Positions 34,589 to 43,884 are shown, counted from the first letter of the stretch. The stretch is 64,000 nucleotides of DNA from Pedobacter sp. N36a (GCF_014472395.1 NZ_JACSZW010000002.1:496001-560000), one strand, 5' to 3'. The notes: generated from the sequence alone by a model not told the origin. Numbers and translations: made by a program.

Positions 34589-36272
34589 TTATTTTCCTAT
34601 AAATTTCAATGAGTTTAAGAGGTATTCACCTAAATCAGCCGAACCTCTGTCGTAATTCGAGAGGATGATCACCATGTAACCTGTTTCAGGAAAGAGATAA
34701 GCTACTGCACTTACTCCAGGCGCTCCACCAGAATGTCCTACCACATGTTTCCCTGGTGTATCCCATATTTGGAAACCATATCCGTATTGTCTGCCCAGTT
34801 CATCCTTAAACATTTTTTGCATTGAGGAGTCATTCAATAGCTTGCCCGACAATAAGGCCTGTCCAAATTTATGCAGGTCAGCGATGGTCGAGTAGCCTCC
34901 ACCTGCCGGTGATGCCCGGGTAAAAGCAGAATTTAAGTTCGGCTCATAACTGCCGTCCAGCTTAGGAATATAACCTATTGCCTGATTGGCCTCCACTCCT
35001 TTCTCAGCCTCAAGTCCGGAAGCGGTCATCCCAGCAACCGAGTAGATGTTTTTCTCTATATAATCAAAATAATTCTGGCCTGATACCTTTTCAATAATGC
35101 CACCCAACAGCAACATTCCAGTATTGCTATAGAACCAGGAAGTTCCTGGTTCAAATTGTAGCTGCGCCTGGTTCAGGTATTTTTTATAGCTTTCGAGGCT
35201 TTGAAAATCTACAGTAGCATCTTCCTTGAACGCATTGCTGAAGAAGTCGCCAAGACCTGAACTGTGGTTTAATAAATGTCGGACTTGGATTTTATTGGCC
35301 AGCTCTTTTGGCAGCCAGCTGCATCACCCCTACTGCCGTAAACATTTTGTTCATAGAGCCAATATTGAATCTTGTATCCGCTGTATTTTTTAAATCTGGC
35401 TGTTTTGTCGCTGATCCACAGGTATATTTATATAAAACCTGACCTCCTTTGGCAAGCATCACAGTTCCAGAAAAAACATCTTTTTGAGCCAATTGCTTTA
35501 AAGTAATGTCCAGATTTGCAAGTAGCGTCTTTTCAGTATCCGGCTTCCGCATCAGGTCGGGATTGAAAAACACCCTGCCATTGTAAAGCTTTACTTTCTG
35601 CTGCTTATCTAGCTTTATACTAAACTCATACACATTATTTAGGTCCTCACTGAGGTATTGGTACTCTCCAAAAAATGCGTCCGCATTAAAATAAATGTTT
35701 TTGAGGTATTTAACTCCTCCAGTTGAACGGTATACAGCTAGCATTCGAGCGGGCATCTCATTTTTTGAGCTGGACTGCAGTGCTGCTGAAAAGTTGTCTT
35801 GCAGGTATTTCTCCCGAACCGCAAGAGAATTAGCGTTGATGGCTTGGATTAACTTGTCGGCCTGCTCATCCAGAATTGCCCTGACTTGTTCCTGATGGAG
35901 ACCCGTCACTTTTTCCGGCACATAAGCAGGTATCTTCTTCCAGACCTCCTGCCCTATGGTTACTGCATCAATTGCATTGCTGTTATTTCTTGAAAAACTC
36001 AGCTTATATTTCCCTCCAGCATCAGAAAAATCGCTTGCTGTTTGCTGAACTAACCACAACTCCCTGCCATCCCATTCCCGTATCTGATGCAGTTTATGGC
36101 CAGATACCACCATTTTAAGGTATAATTCCTTAATCTGCGGGTGCTGGTAATAGCCCTCAGCAGATTTCAAGATCGGAATTGAAGGCTGCATCTGTGCATT
36201 TAACCCTGGGCAGAAGGAAAATATTGAAAAAAGAAGAAGAGAAACAGAAAAGAGCGCTTTTTCAGGAATCAT
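34589..36272 (-). pseudogene. Serine beta-lactamase-like hydrolase, broken by an internal frameshifting deletion
   Basis: Two open frames make one protein. The N-terminal part (36272-35292) has a signal peptide, a variable exported region and the catalytic SxxK motif in NIGSMNKMFTAVGVMQLA, then runs into AKRAGQ and a stop. In another frame the minus strand continues ELANKIQVRHLLNHSSGLGD, with YxN in WFYSNTGMLLLGG, a late GHSGGAPG and a C-terminus at 34589. Intact relatives have about 26 residues between MQL and the RHLL strand; here about 7 remain. So roughly 19 codons plus a frame are missing at 35305-35315. The gene was of the penicillin-binding-protein/beta-lactamase class C fold family. 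Confidence 0.8.
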
Positions 36273-36330
36273 ATCTTTAAGGGGGAGTCAAATAGGTAAC
36301 TCCCTTATTTAGATATGAATATAGTAAATA

Positions 36331-37017
36331 TTATGAATTCAGGTACTGGTATTTTTTTTTCAGCTCCATGCTTTCGGCGATTCCAAAGTTCATTTTCCTG
36401 AAAGCAGTAACAAGATAGACTACGTACAGCACAAGAAATACAGACACGATAGCACTTGCCAAGTGCAATCCGAAGATAGGATCAACGACTTCGACATGCG
36501 ATTTGAATAATAAAACAAAAAATAAGAACGTGCCTTGCAGGACAAAATAGTCTCTTGACAACCTAAAAGATAGGTATTGCCCCAACTTTACCCTTGAAAA
36601 CTTGGTCAGAAGAGTGACCAGAGCATCCAGCAGCAATGTCACCGTTAATACAGTTAACCACCACCCCTTGTCCATCAAAAGCAACTGAGCTTGATAAGCG
36701 AGTAAGGTGCCCAGAAGCAGTAAAAGGATGTATTTATAGCTAAAAAATGAGCAGAAATTCTTCCAGAAGAATCTATTGTATTTTTTGTGGAGCCCATTTG
36801 TTACCGCATCTGCTATCGTTGAAAAACCCAATACGCCAAAGCTGGCATGCGTTTCCTGCAGCGCCCTGCTAAAATCCAGCTGCGGATCAGCCTTCATTCG
36901 CTCTTCTATGGCAGAGGCTACATGGTCGACGATTTCCATCTGAACATCCAGATAGACAAAGCCTTTACGCAATACAAATTGCTTGATTTCTTCTAATTGT
37001 TGCTGACTTAGCTGCAT
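36331..37017 (-). CDS. Multi-spanning membrane protein paired with a PadR regulator
   Basis: This 228-residue protein has a soluble N-terminal part (about 1-85, with VYLDVQMEIVDHVASAIEER). About four or five membrane helices follow (YILLLLLGTLLAYQAQLLL, WWLTVLTVTLLLDALVTLL, FVLQGTFLFFVLLF, AIVSVFLVLYVVYLVTAF). The soluble start resembles the short helical DUF1700-like region often encoded next to PadR regulators. I know no biochemical function. It begins 89 bases after the PadR gene on the same strand, and the two probably form an operon in which PadR responds to a stress on the membrane. Confidence 0.82.
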   Translation of the reverse strand: MQLSQQQLEEIKQFVLRKGFVYLDVQMEIVDHVASAIEERMKADPQLDFSRALQETHASFGVLGFSTIADAVTNGLHKKYNRFFWKNFCSFFSYKYILLLLLGTLLAYQAQLLLMDKGWWLTVLTVTLLLDALVTLLTKFSRVKLGQYLSFRLSRDYFVLQGTFLFFVLLFKSHVEVVDPIFGLHLASAIVSVFLVLYVVYLVTAFRKMNFGIAESMELKKKYQYLNS

Positions 37018-37105
37018 ATTTTAAGCATTAAAAATGAGGAGGCATTGGTATTGACAAGGTACTTTCCCACAAAAGAGATCTTCCTATCTTTTTGGTCGAT
37101 ATGGA

Positions 37106-37369
37106 TCAGGATGTGGGCTTAAGATTGAGTAACAGCTGCAGGTGCTGAATGAAATCTTTCGCTTCCTGCAATTTATTAACCACCGCTTTTTCGCCAACCT
37201 GTGATAAAGGATAGTATTTGCGAACCCTGTTGTCTACGACTTCTGTAGCCGTTTCCAGCAAACCTTCCGCCTCTAGCTTGTGTAATGCAGGATATAAAGC
37301 GCCCTCTTTTAACAATAGTTCGCCTTGCGTAATTGATTTTACTTTCTGGGTGATTTCGTATCCATACAT
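37106..37369 (-). CDS. PadR-family transcriptional regulator with no canonical start codon
   Basis: The open part from the first ATG (37369) gives 87 residues: YGYEITQKVK, LLLKEGALYPALHKLEAEGL, and RVRKYYPLSQVGEKAV, the PadR winged helix. PadR proteins normally begin about 20 residues before MYGYE. The upstream frame does continue the fold (DNVFILHLLAENER), back to a stop near 37440, but it holds no ATG, GTG or TTG. Either translation starts at an ATT codon near 37420, or the 5' end is damaged, or the short form is used. It lies upstream of a membrane protein gene in the usual PadR arrangement. Confidence 0.75.
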   Translation of the reverse strand: MYGYEITQKVKSITQGELLLKEGALYPALHKLEAEGLLETATEVVDNRVRKYYPLSQVGEKAVVNKLQEAKDFIQHLQLLLNLKPTS

Positions 37370-37535
37370 CCGTTCATTCTCCGCTAAAAGATGGAGAATA
37401 AATACATTATCAATATCATCTCTGGAATAAGATCAATAATCCACTGATTCTACCCAATTCCAGTTCTAATGGGTAAATTTAAGGTCAATAAAAACTATTG
37501 CTGGCAATTACCGTTTACTATAAAATGAATAAAGA

Positions 37536-38474
37536 ATGAACACACGACCACAGATTGCCATACTAGATGATTATCAAAATGTAGCCTTAACCTACGGAGA
37601 TTGGTCAGATGTAAATAAACTTGCTGAAATCACCGTCTTTAATGACCACTTGTCTGTAAAAGAAGAAATCATTAAGCGATTAAAACCTTTCCAGGTCATC
37701 GCAGTAATGCGGGAACGTACACCATTAACACGTGAAATTCTTTCGCAATTGCCCAATCTAAAGCTTATCATTTCTACTGGTGAGCGGAATGCCTCCATAG
37801 ATATAAAGGCTGCGGAAGAGTTTGGCATCACCATTTCTCCCACCAGATACCTGTCCAATGGTGCTCCAGAACTGACCTGGGCATTATTACTTGCTTTAGC
37901 AAAACACTTGGTTACGGAAACGAATCAGGTACGTAAAAATGGCTGGCAAACAGAGGTTGGCATAGATTTGAAAGGGAAAACAATTGGAATTGTTGGTCTT
38001 GGCCGAATTGGAAGTACCATCGCCCGTTATGCTAAGGCCTTTGAAATGGAAGTCATTGCCTGGAGCGAAAATCTCACCGAAGAAAAAGCAGCTGCTCAAG
38101 GGGCAAGACTAGTCAGCAAGGAAGAATTATTCAAAAATGCTGATTTTGTGTCGGTACACCTGATTCTAAGTTCAAGAAGCAGAGGCATTATCGCTGAAAA
38201 AGAATTAAACCTCATGAAGCCAAGCGCCTTCTTAATCAATACTGCCCGAGGACCATTGGTAGATGAACCTGCTTTAATTAGGGTATTAACACAAAAGAAG
38301 ATCGCTGCTGCTGCGCTGGATGTATATGAAATTGAGCCATTACCGCTTCAGCACCCTTTTCGAACGCTAACAAATGTATTGGCAACGCCACATATTGGCT
38401 ATGTGACTGAAAACACTTACCAGACATTTTATGAGGACATTAAAAATGAGATTGCCGCATGGCTGAAAGAATAA
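37536..38474 (+). CDS. D-2-hydroxyacid dehydrogenase family protein
   Basis: This 312-residue cytosolic NAD-dependent enzyme has a Rossmann motif at GIVGLGRIGSTIARYAK (about residue 150). The catalytic Arg sits in INTARGPLVDE (near 235), and the Glu and His of the relay in DVYEIEPLP and ATPHIGYVTE. The domain order matches the D-isomer-specific 2-hydroxyacid dehydrogenases (phosphoglycerate, glyoxylate or lactate type). No ACT domain is present, which argues against a regulated SerA. The substrate cannot be told from sequence. It is transcribed alone. Confidence 0.92.
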   Translation: MNTRPQIAILDDYQNVALTYGDWSDVNKLAEITVFNDHLSVKEEIIKRLKPFQVIAVMRERTPLTREILSQLPNLKLIISTGERNASIDIKAAEEFGITISPTRYLSNGAPELTWALLLALAKHLVTETNQVRKNGWQTEVGIDLKGKTIGIVGLGRIGSTIARYAKAFEMEVIAWSENLTEEKAAAQGARLVSKEELFKNADFVSVHLILSSRSRGIIAEKELNLMKPSAFLINTARGPLVDEPALIRVLTQKKIAAAALDVYEIEPLPLQHPFRTLTNVLATPHIGYVTENTYQTFYEDIKNEIAAWLKE

Positions 38475-38634
38475 ACCTTATCTACGTCTCTTCACAGGGA
38501 TGCAGATGGCAATTAAGGAAAGAATAAGCAGCCATTAATCCATTTAAAACTCAGCAATTCTATTAAAAAGTAAAAGACACAGTAGCCTTATCAAAAGAGT
38601 AGATCATTATTTTTATTGGAACAGTAATTACGCC

Positions 38635-38662
38635 TTGTTTAACAAATCAAACATTAGCTTTG
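38635..38662 (+). promoter_or_regulatory. Promoter of the BamA/TamA-like gene
   Basis: TTG at 38635-38637 and TAGCTTTG at 38655-38662, separated by 17 bases, match the Bacteroidota promoter form. The start codon lies 66 bases beyond. Confidence 0.55.
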
Positions 38663-38727
38663 CCGAACCAGGTTGATCAGTTTTGCTGAACCGGGTAAAG
38701 TAAAACAGGCATACCTCAACAGTATAT

Positions 38728-40020
38728 ATGATAAATAAATTGAAGATTAAGCAATCATCCAAAGTAAGCGTAGTTCTATTGGCTCTCATGTTATTTGGAG
38801 AAGCATATAGCTATGGGCAAACGACCATCCCAAAGGATTCGTTACCTAAAGACAGTGTAAAAAGCACTTATGATATCGCTGATTTAATATATCAAATCTT
38901 CCGTCCTGGTAAACCACGAAAACCTGCACAAAAAAAATCAGGCATCACTCCTATGCCTAGTATTGCCTACAATCCAAGTATTGGTGCGCAAATTGGATTA
39001 AAAGCGGTAGCAGGAAGAGTACTTGGCCATGAACCCAACACCCTGATGTCTATTGCCGCCACATCGGCTTCCATTACGACGAAAGGAATTATTTATTTTT
39101 ACCTGGCCCACAACGTCTATACTCCGGGAAACCGCTGGAATTTCCAGGGAAGCCTGGTGGCTGCAAAAACTGTAGTTCCTGATTTCGGATTTGGAATTGG
39201 TGCAAAAGGAACAGGCACACCTGAGGAAGTCATCCTGGCCAATCCAGATCGGAAAGGCTATGTGATCCATGGCCAATATTACAACTTTCGGGAAAAAGTA
39301 TACAAACAGGTGATGGAAAACCTTTTTATTGGTGCTGGCGTTTCCATTGACATCAGAAGGGCCTTAGAAGATAAAAGCAATCCCGACGGACTTACCCCTT
39401 ATCATATTTACAGCAGAGAAAAAGGATTTAAAACCGACCATTACCTGGCCAACGGCTTCCTGTTCAACCTCCAATATACCACCCGCGACAATCAGAATCG
39501 TGCATACAAAGGAATCTATGCAGATGCAGGCTTGCGGGTCAACCAAAGCTGGATCGGTAGTACCAAAAATGCAGTTCAGCTTACCACAGATTTCAGAAAA
39601 TACTGGAGTCTTTCCAGTAGAAACCCTGAACACGTACTCGCTTTTTGGAATTGGGGCTCCTATTTAGTCAGCGGTACACTGCCTTACCTGGAACTTCCGG
39701 GTACTGGTAAAGATGTGAATTATAGAAGCGGAAGAGGGTATACAGTTGGGTATTTTAAGGGAACTGATTATTTCTATTCGGAACTGGAATACCGCTTCCC
39801 GATTACTGCCAACAAGTTTTTGAGTGGAGTCACCTTTGTCAACGTACAAACAGCCAATGACAATCTGGGAACCAAAATATTCCATAAATGGCAGCCTGCA
39901 GGTGGCGCTGGTCTAAGGATATTGTTCAATAAAGCAACAAGAACCAATCTATGCGTGGATTATGCCATTGGCAACTATGGCGCAAAAGGTCTGTTTCTTG
40001 GCTTAAATGAAGTGTTTTAA
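38728..40020 (+). CDS. BamA/TamA-family outer-membrane beta-barrel protein
   Basis: This 430-residue protein has an N-terminal signal (cleavage near AYSYGQ) and a short periplasmic linker rich in Lys, Pro and Asp (KDSLPKDSVK). A C-terminal barrel follows of the surface-antigen D15 type: YNPSIGAQIGLKAVAGR, GGAGLRILFNKATRTNLCVD and a closing YGAKGLFLGLNEVF with a terminal aromatic. POTRA repeats are missing, so it is the short barrel-only form frequent in Bacteroidota and not the essential BamA. Function is unknown; a role in export or insertion of lipids or proteins is inferred. Confidence 0.85.
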   Translation: MINKLKIKQSSKVSVVLLALMLFGEAYSYGQTTIPKDSLPKDSVKSTYDIADLIYQIFRPGKPRKPAQKKSGITPMPSIAYNPSIGAQIGLKAVAGRVLGHEPNTLMSIAATSASITTKGIIYFYLAHNVYTPGNRWNFQGSLVAAKTVVPDFGFGIGAKGTGTPEEVILANPDRKGYVIHGQYYNFREKVYKQVMENLFIGAGVSIDIRRALEDKSNPDGLTPYHIYSREKGFKTDHYLANGFLFNLQYTTRDNQNRAYKGIYADAGLRVNQSWIGSTKNAVQLTTDFRKYWSLSSRNPEHVLAFWNWGSYLVSGTLPYLELPGTGKDVNYRSGRGYTVGYFKGTDYFYSELEYRFPITANKFLSGVTFVNVQTANDNLGTKIFHKWQPAGGAGLRILFNKATRTNLCVDYAIGNYGAKGLFLGLNEVF

Positions 40021-40112
40021 TCCTCAGGACATACGCTTAAAAACAAACCATTAATCCGCTGTAAAACAATAAATTAATAACGGTTGTTATAGGGGAAACA
40101 AAATCTTACGTT

Positions 40113-40700
40113 ATGAAAAAATTGATCTATTTATGTGCAATTTCTGCTACTGCATTTGCATTCCAAGGATGTAATAGCAGTACAAAAGATGCCCGACAAA
40201 CTGCGGATAGTTTAAACATGGTAAAAGATACCACCTCAAATGAAAAGATGACCGGTGGAATCGCTGTAGAACCTTCTGATTCAGAGTTTGCAACCAAAGC
40301 TGCTGTTGGCGGCATGGCCGAAGTCGAATTTGCTAAACTTGCACTTACAAAAACTACCGATCCTCAGCTTAAAGAATTCGCAACGATGATGGTCACGGAC
40401 CATGGTAAAGCCAACGAAGAATTAATGGCCATTGCTAAAATGAAAAACATTACCCTGCCTAATGGACTTGACGAAGCACATCAGAAAAAAATGACTGAGC
40501 TGACTCAGAAAACAGGCAAAGACTTTGACAAAGCCTATACTGAGGCTATGGTTGAAGGTCATAAATCAACGCTTGACCTGATGAAAAATGAGGCAAAAAA
40601 TGGCACAGATAATGATCTTAAGTCGTTTGCGACCAAAACTGAACTGGTGGTTAAAGCACATCTGGACATGATCAATGCCATCCACGAGCGCATAAAATAA
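40113..40700 (+). CDS. DUF4142-family lipoprotein
   Basis: This 195-residue protein has a lipobox Cys at residue 20 (AFQGC) and a polar linker. A four-helix, ferritin-like DUF4142 domain follows (about 60-190): FATKAAVGGMAEVEFAKLAL, PQLKEFATMMVTDHGKANEE and VEGHKSTLDLMKNEAKNG. The His pattern of DUF4142 (DHxKAN, GHxxxLxL) is present. The family is exported and uncharacterised. It follows the barrel gene by 92 bases and is closed by a strong terminator. Confidence 0.93.
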   Translation: MKKLIYLCAISATAFAFQGCNSSTKDARQTADSLNMVKDTTSNEKMTGGIAVEPSDSEFATKAAVGGMAEVEFAKLALTKTTDPQLKEFATMMVTDHGKANEELMAIAKMKNITLPNGLDEAHQKKMTELTQKTGKDFDKAYTEAMVEGHKSTLDLMKNEAKNGTDNDLKSFATKTELVVKAHLDMINAIHERIK

Positions 40701-40710
40701 CCTGCTGATG

Positions 40711-40742
40711 AAGCGCAAAAGTTTTGTGGAACTTTTGCGCTT
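40711..40742 (+). terminator. Rho-independent terminator after the DUF4142 gene
   Basis: AAGCGCAAAAGTT and AACTTTTGCGCTT form a perfect 13-bp stem around TTGTGG, followed by TTAA. It starts 11 bases after the stop codon. Confidence 0.9.
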
Positions 40743-40795
40743 TAATACTAAAACAGACAAACGTTATAAAATATAATGCAAGGCGAGCACCAGCA

Positions 40796-41178
40796 GACAT
40801 TCGAATTTTCCTGGGGTTGGTTCATCAGATTCGACAAGGTCTTTCCATTGCGGCGCATGAGTTGACGTTCTTGTTTTTTTAGGCCTGACATTCTGTCTTG
40901 TCAATTTTTATAAATTCTTAATAATCAATGATAATACATCTGCAAACTCATGACTTACATCAGTCAAAAACTTAATCTTCATTGAGTCCAATTCAAACCG
41001 TCATCAGGTTTTAACTGATCAATTCCATCAAAACTTCCACTCCAGAGGCTGGCTCCTTTATCTTCAATCAGAAAGGAAGTCAGAACATTCTGGAGAACTG
41101 AATCTGTCCCGGCTGTGCGGAGGCCGCCGAGAAAATCAATAAAAAGAGTAATAAAACAAGTATTTTTCCTGAAAACAT
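40796..41178 (-). pseudogene. Collapsed relic of a hybrid two-component sensor (HTCS-type)
   Basis: Several fragments occur on the minus strand in the order of a full sensor, in shifting frames. From 41178: a signal peptide (MFSGKILVLLLFLLIFSA) and the start QPGQIQFSRMF, then a stop. In another frame: a propeller-repeat-like piece FLIEDKGASLWSGSFDGI, ending at 40979. From 40982: KIKFLTDVSHEF, matching the histidine-kinase H-box of the KFFTNVSHELRTPL type. Around 40870-40800: RQLMRRNGKTLSNLMNQ, matching the second helix of the dimerisation domain. A complete protein has about 1,300-1,400 residues. The relic lies 18 bases after the LacI-type gene. Confidence 0.72.
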
Positions 41179-41195
41179 GGATGTTACATTTACAG

Positions 41196-42221
41196 TTAAA
41201 CCCGCTGACTGGATTTTCTAACAATCAGCTTTGGCCTGATATTGACCGTCTTTTTGATGACCATCCCCGAATTTACCAGCTCCTGAAAATGAAGATTGCC
41301 TATCGTTTTCCCCATTTCTATGCTAAACTGGTCGATCGTGGTGATGGATGGACTGGTGATTTCCGTAAAAGGCTCATTGGAATATCCACAGATCCCCAGC
41401 GCTTCTGGAATGCGAATACCCTTTCCTGTAGCCACTTCCAACACCCCTAAAGCCGCAAAATCGGAAGTAGAAGCGAAAATAGCATCAGGTGGACTGGCCA
41501 TTTCCAATAATTTATAAGTAGCCTGAGCACCAAGCTCTTGTGTCCAGGCATTGGCATACATCAATTCTTCCAGTACTGGAAAACCATGCGCCTTCAATGC
41601 CGCGATATAACCTTCCTTTCTTTCCCTGAAAATATGGAGCTCCTGCGGACCTTCCAATAAAGCAATCCTTCGGTAACCCTGCTCAATCAGGTGAGTTACG
41701 GCGGCGTAAGAAGCCTTATAGTTATCGTTCAGCACCTTAAAGGTCTCCAGCTCTTCCACTACACGGTCAAACTGAATCAGCTGGATGTTGCGGTCTAAAA
41801 CCTGCTGCAAATGGTCTGAACTGCCCGTTTCCGCGGCAATCGAAATTACAATTCCACTCACATTCTGGTTGATCAGGGTGTTCACCACCTCTACTTCACG
41901 CTCATGGGACTCGTTCGACTGGCAAATCACCAGGTTATAACCTTTGTTAAAAGTCACTTCCTCCAAACCAGCAATAATGTTGGAAAAGAAATATTGATTG
42001 ATGCGGGGAACCACCACGCCAATCGTCGGATTACTGCCTTTCCGCAGATTGGAAGCCATCGCATTTTGCTGATAATTCATCTCAGCAGCAGTTTTAAGCA
42101 CCAATGCCTTCGTTTCTGCGTTAATTTTATCACTATTGCTCAGTGCTCTTGACACCGAAGAGGCCGCTAAATTGAGTTTTTCAGCAATATCGTATATAGT
42201 TGTTCTTTTCTGGCGCTTCAT
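41196..42221 (-). CDS. LacI-family regulator of the xylose genes
   Basis: This 341-residue protein has the LacI helix-turn-helix and hinge at its start (TIYDIAEKLNLAASSVSRAL and AAEMNYQQNAMASNLRKGSN). A periplasmic-binding-like effector domain follows (IGVVVPRINQYFFSNIIAGL to FQELVNSGMVIKKTVNIRPK). It is transcribed divergently from xylulokinase across a 119-base spacer with a matching palindrome, so it probably controls both itself and the xylose operon. The inducer is likely xylose, xylulose or a xyloside. Normal length. Confidence 0.93.
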   Translation of the reverse strand: MKRQKRTTIYDIAEKLNLAASSVSRALSNSDKINAETKALVLKTAAEMNYQQNAMASNLRKGSNPTIGVVVPRINQYFFSNIIAGLEEVTFNKGYNLVICQSNESHEREVEVVNTLINQNVSGIVISIAAETGSSDHLQQVLDRNIQLIQFDRVVEELETFKVLNDNYKASYAAVTHLIEQGYRRIALLEGPQELHIFRERKEGYIAALKAHGFPVLEELMYANAWTQELGAQATYKLLEMASPPDAIFASTSDFAALGVLEVATGKGIRIPEALGICGYSNEPFTEITSPSITTIDQFSIEMGKTIGNLHFQELVNSGMVIKKTVNIRPKLIVRKSSQRV

Positions 42222-42237
42222 AATTAAAGTAAAAATA

Positions 42238-42245
42238 CAAAAATA
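42238..42245 (-). promoter_or_regulatory. TAnnTTTG promoter element of the LacI-type gene
   Basis: On the minus strand TATTTTTG matches the -7 consensus; a TTG at 42265-42263 lies 17 bases upstream of it. The LacI palindrome (42252-42263) falls between the two, as expected for autorepression. Confidence 0.55.
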
Positions 42246-42251
42246 TTTTAG

Positions 42252-42263
42252 GCAATCGATTGC
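42252..42263. promoter_or_regulatory. LacI-type operator between the divergent xylose promoters
   Basis: GCAATCGATTGC is a perfect 12-bp palindrome with the central CG typical of LacI-family operators. It overlaps the TTG element predicted for the xylulokinase promoter and sits inside the promoter of the regulator gene. Binding is inferred from position and symmetry. Confidence 0.7.
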
Positions 42264-42289
42264 AATTGTAAAACTTTCTCCTAAATTCG
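42260..42289 (+). promoter_or_regulatory. Predicted promoter of the xylose operon
   Basis: TTG at 42260-42262 and TAAATTCG at 42282-42289 (one mismatch to TAnnTTTG), separated by 19 bases. The start codon is 52 bases downstream, and the operator overlaps the first element. Confidence 0.5.
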
Positions 42290-42340
42290 TTTACTGATAA
42301 CCAAATATTCATCCTATAAAATCCACTAAAACAACACGAT

Positions 42341-43819
42341 ATGTTATTACTGGGAATAGACATTGGCACTTCTTCCATAAAAGTGGCCGTCGTAGATGCG
42401 CAAACGCAAAAAACCATTGCAGCCGCGCAATATCCGGAGGAAGAAGCAACCATCCATGCCTCCCATCCCGGATGGGCAGAACAAGACCCCGAGCTCTGGT
42501 GGGCACATACCCAGCAGGCTTTTGAGATTTGCAAAAAGAAAGCGAACTTCCAGCCAATGGACATCTCTGCTATAGGAATCGCCTATCAGATGCATGGTTT
42601 AGTACTGGTGGACAAAAATCAGCAGCTACTTAGAAACAGTATCATCTGGTGTGACAGCAGAGCCGTAGCGCTTGGAAACGAAGCTTTCGACGAGTTAGGC
42701 CATGATTATTGCCTGAGTCACCTACTCAACTCCCCTGGTAATTTCACCGCTTCCAAGCTGGCATGGGTGAAACAAAATGAACCGGAATGTTATGCTAAAA
42801 TAGATAAAGTGATGCTGCCAGGTGATTTTATTGCCATGAAGCTCTGCTCCAGCATAACCACCAGTATCTCTGCCCTTTCTGAAGGTGTTTTCTGGGATTT
42901 CCAATCGGATACCCTATCTGAAACCTTGATGGAGTACTATGGATTTGACCGCAGCCTCATTCCTGAAATCAAGCCTGTATTTTCAGCACATGGCCAGGTA
43001 AGCGCCTCTTCCGCGAACCTATTGGGCCTAAAAGCAGGGATTCCTGTGAGCTATAAATCTGGAGATCAGCCCAACAACGCCCTTTCCTTAAATGTACTGG
43101 AACCCGGAGAAGTAGCGGCCACAGCTGGCACCTCAGGAGTGATTTATGGGGTAAGTGACCAATTGGCCTACGACCCGCAATCCCGGGTAAACACCTTTGC
43201 TCATGTCAATTATACCGAAGCGCAGAAAAGACTCGGCATTCTGCTCTGCATCAACGGAACAGGAAGTATGAATCGCTGGGCAAAAGCCCTGCTGGCACCA
43301 GGAATCGCTTATAACGACCTCAATACCGCAGCCAAAAAGATCGCCATTGGCGCCGATGGACTGCGCATACTGCCCTTTGGAAACGGCGCAGAAAGGATGC
43401 TCAACAACAAAATGGTTGGCGCTCACCTGCAGCATATCGACTTTAACCTGCACAGTACCGCTCATATTTTCAGGGCAGTACAGGAAGGAATCGCCTTTGC
43501 TTTCCGCTACGGACTAGACATTATGCGCAGCAATGGACTTCAGCCAAAGGTGATCAGAGCTGGAAAAGCCAACCTGTTCCTAAGCGAACTCTTCCTGGAA
43601 GCTTTCGTGAACAGCACCGGTGTTCCTGTAGAACTTTATGAAAATGATGGCAGCGTAGGTGCTGCTATAGGCGCAGGTATTGGGGCTGGAACCTACCCGG
43701 ATGCTGCCGCAGCTTTTAGGAACATCAAGCCTTTACAATTGGTAGAGCCTGCTTCAAATCTGGGCTATGAAACTGCATATCAGGACTGGCTGCAAAATCT
43801 ATCTAATAAGATGAAGTAA
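42341..43819 (+). CDS. xylB: Xylulokinase (FGGY-family sugar kinase)
   Basis: This 492-residue cytosolic kinase phosphorylates D-xylulose to xylulose-5-phosphate. The N-terminal phosphate-binding motif is LLGIDIGTSSIKVAVVDA. Landmarks of the xylulokinase branch are IGIAYQMHGLVLVD and IIWCDSRA, with SGDQPNNALSLNVLEPGEVA and AGTSGVIYG in the middle and VRAGKANLFLS-like FGGY residues near position 405. It is the first gene of the xylose operon, followed by xylose isomerase and a symporter. The context strongly supports xylulose over other FGGY substrates. Confidence 0.94.
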   Translation: MLLLGIDIGTSSIKVAVVDAQTQKTIAAAQYPEEEATIHASHPGWAEQDPELWWAHTQQAFEICKKKANFQPMDISAIGIAYQMHGLVLVDKNQQLLRNSIIWCDSRAVALGNEAFDELGHDYCLSHLLNSPGNFTASKLAWVKQNEPECYAKIDKVMLPGDFIAMKLCSSITTSISALSEGVFWDFQSDTLSETLMEYYGFDRSLIPEIKPVFSAHGQVSASSANLLGLKAGIPVSYKSGDQPNNALSLNVLEPGEVAATAGTSGVIYGVSDQLAYDPQSRVNTFAHVNYTEAQKRLGILLCINGTGSMNRWAKALLAPGIAYNDLNTAAKKIAIGADGLRILPFGNGAERMLNNKMVGAHLQHIDFNLHSTAHIFRAVQEGIAFAFRYGLDIMRSNGLQPKVIRAGKANLFLSELFLEAFVNSTGVPVELYENDGSVGAAIGAGIGAGTYPDAAAAFRNIKPLQLVEPASNLGYETAYQDWLQNLSNKMK

Positions 43820-43884
43820 AACAAATCAAATAACTAAAAATCAATACGATATAAATATTATTTAAACCAAAATATAGAAGTATA

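Noticed and set aside
40979..41224. An 81-codon minus-strand frame overlapping the end of the LacI-type gene
   Set aside because: Its first part reads the signal peptide of the sensor relic in the wrong frame; it is explained by the decayed hybrid sensor.
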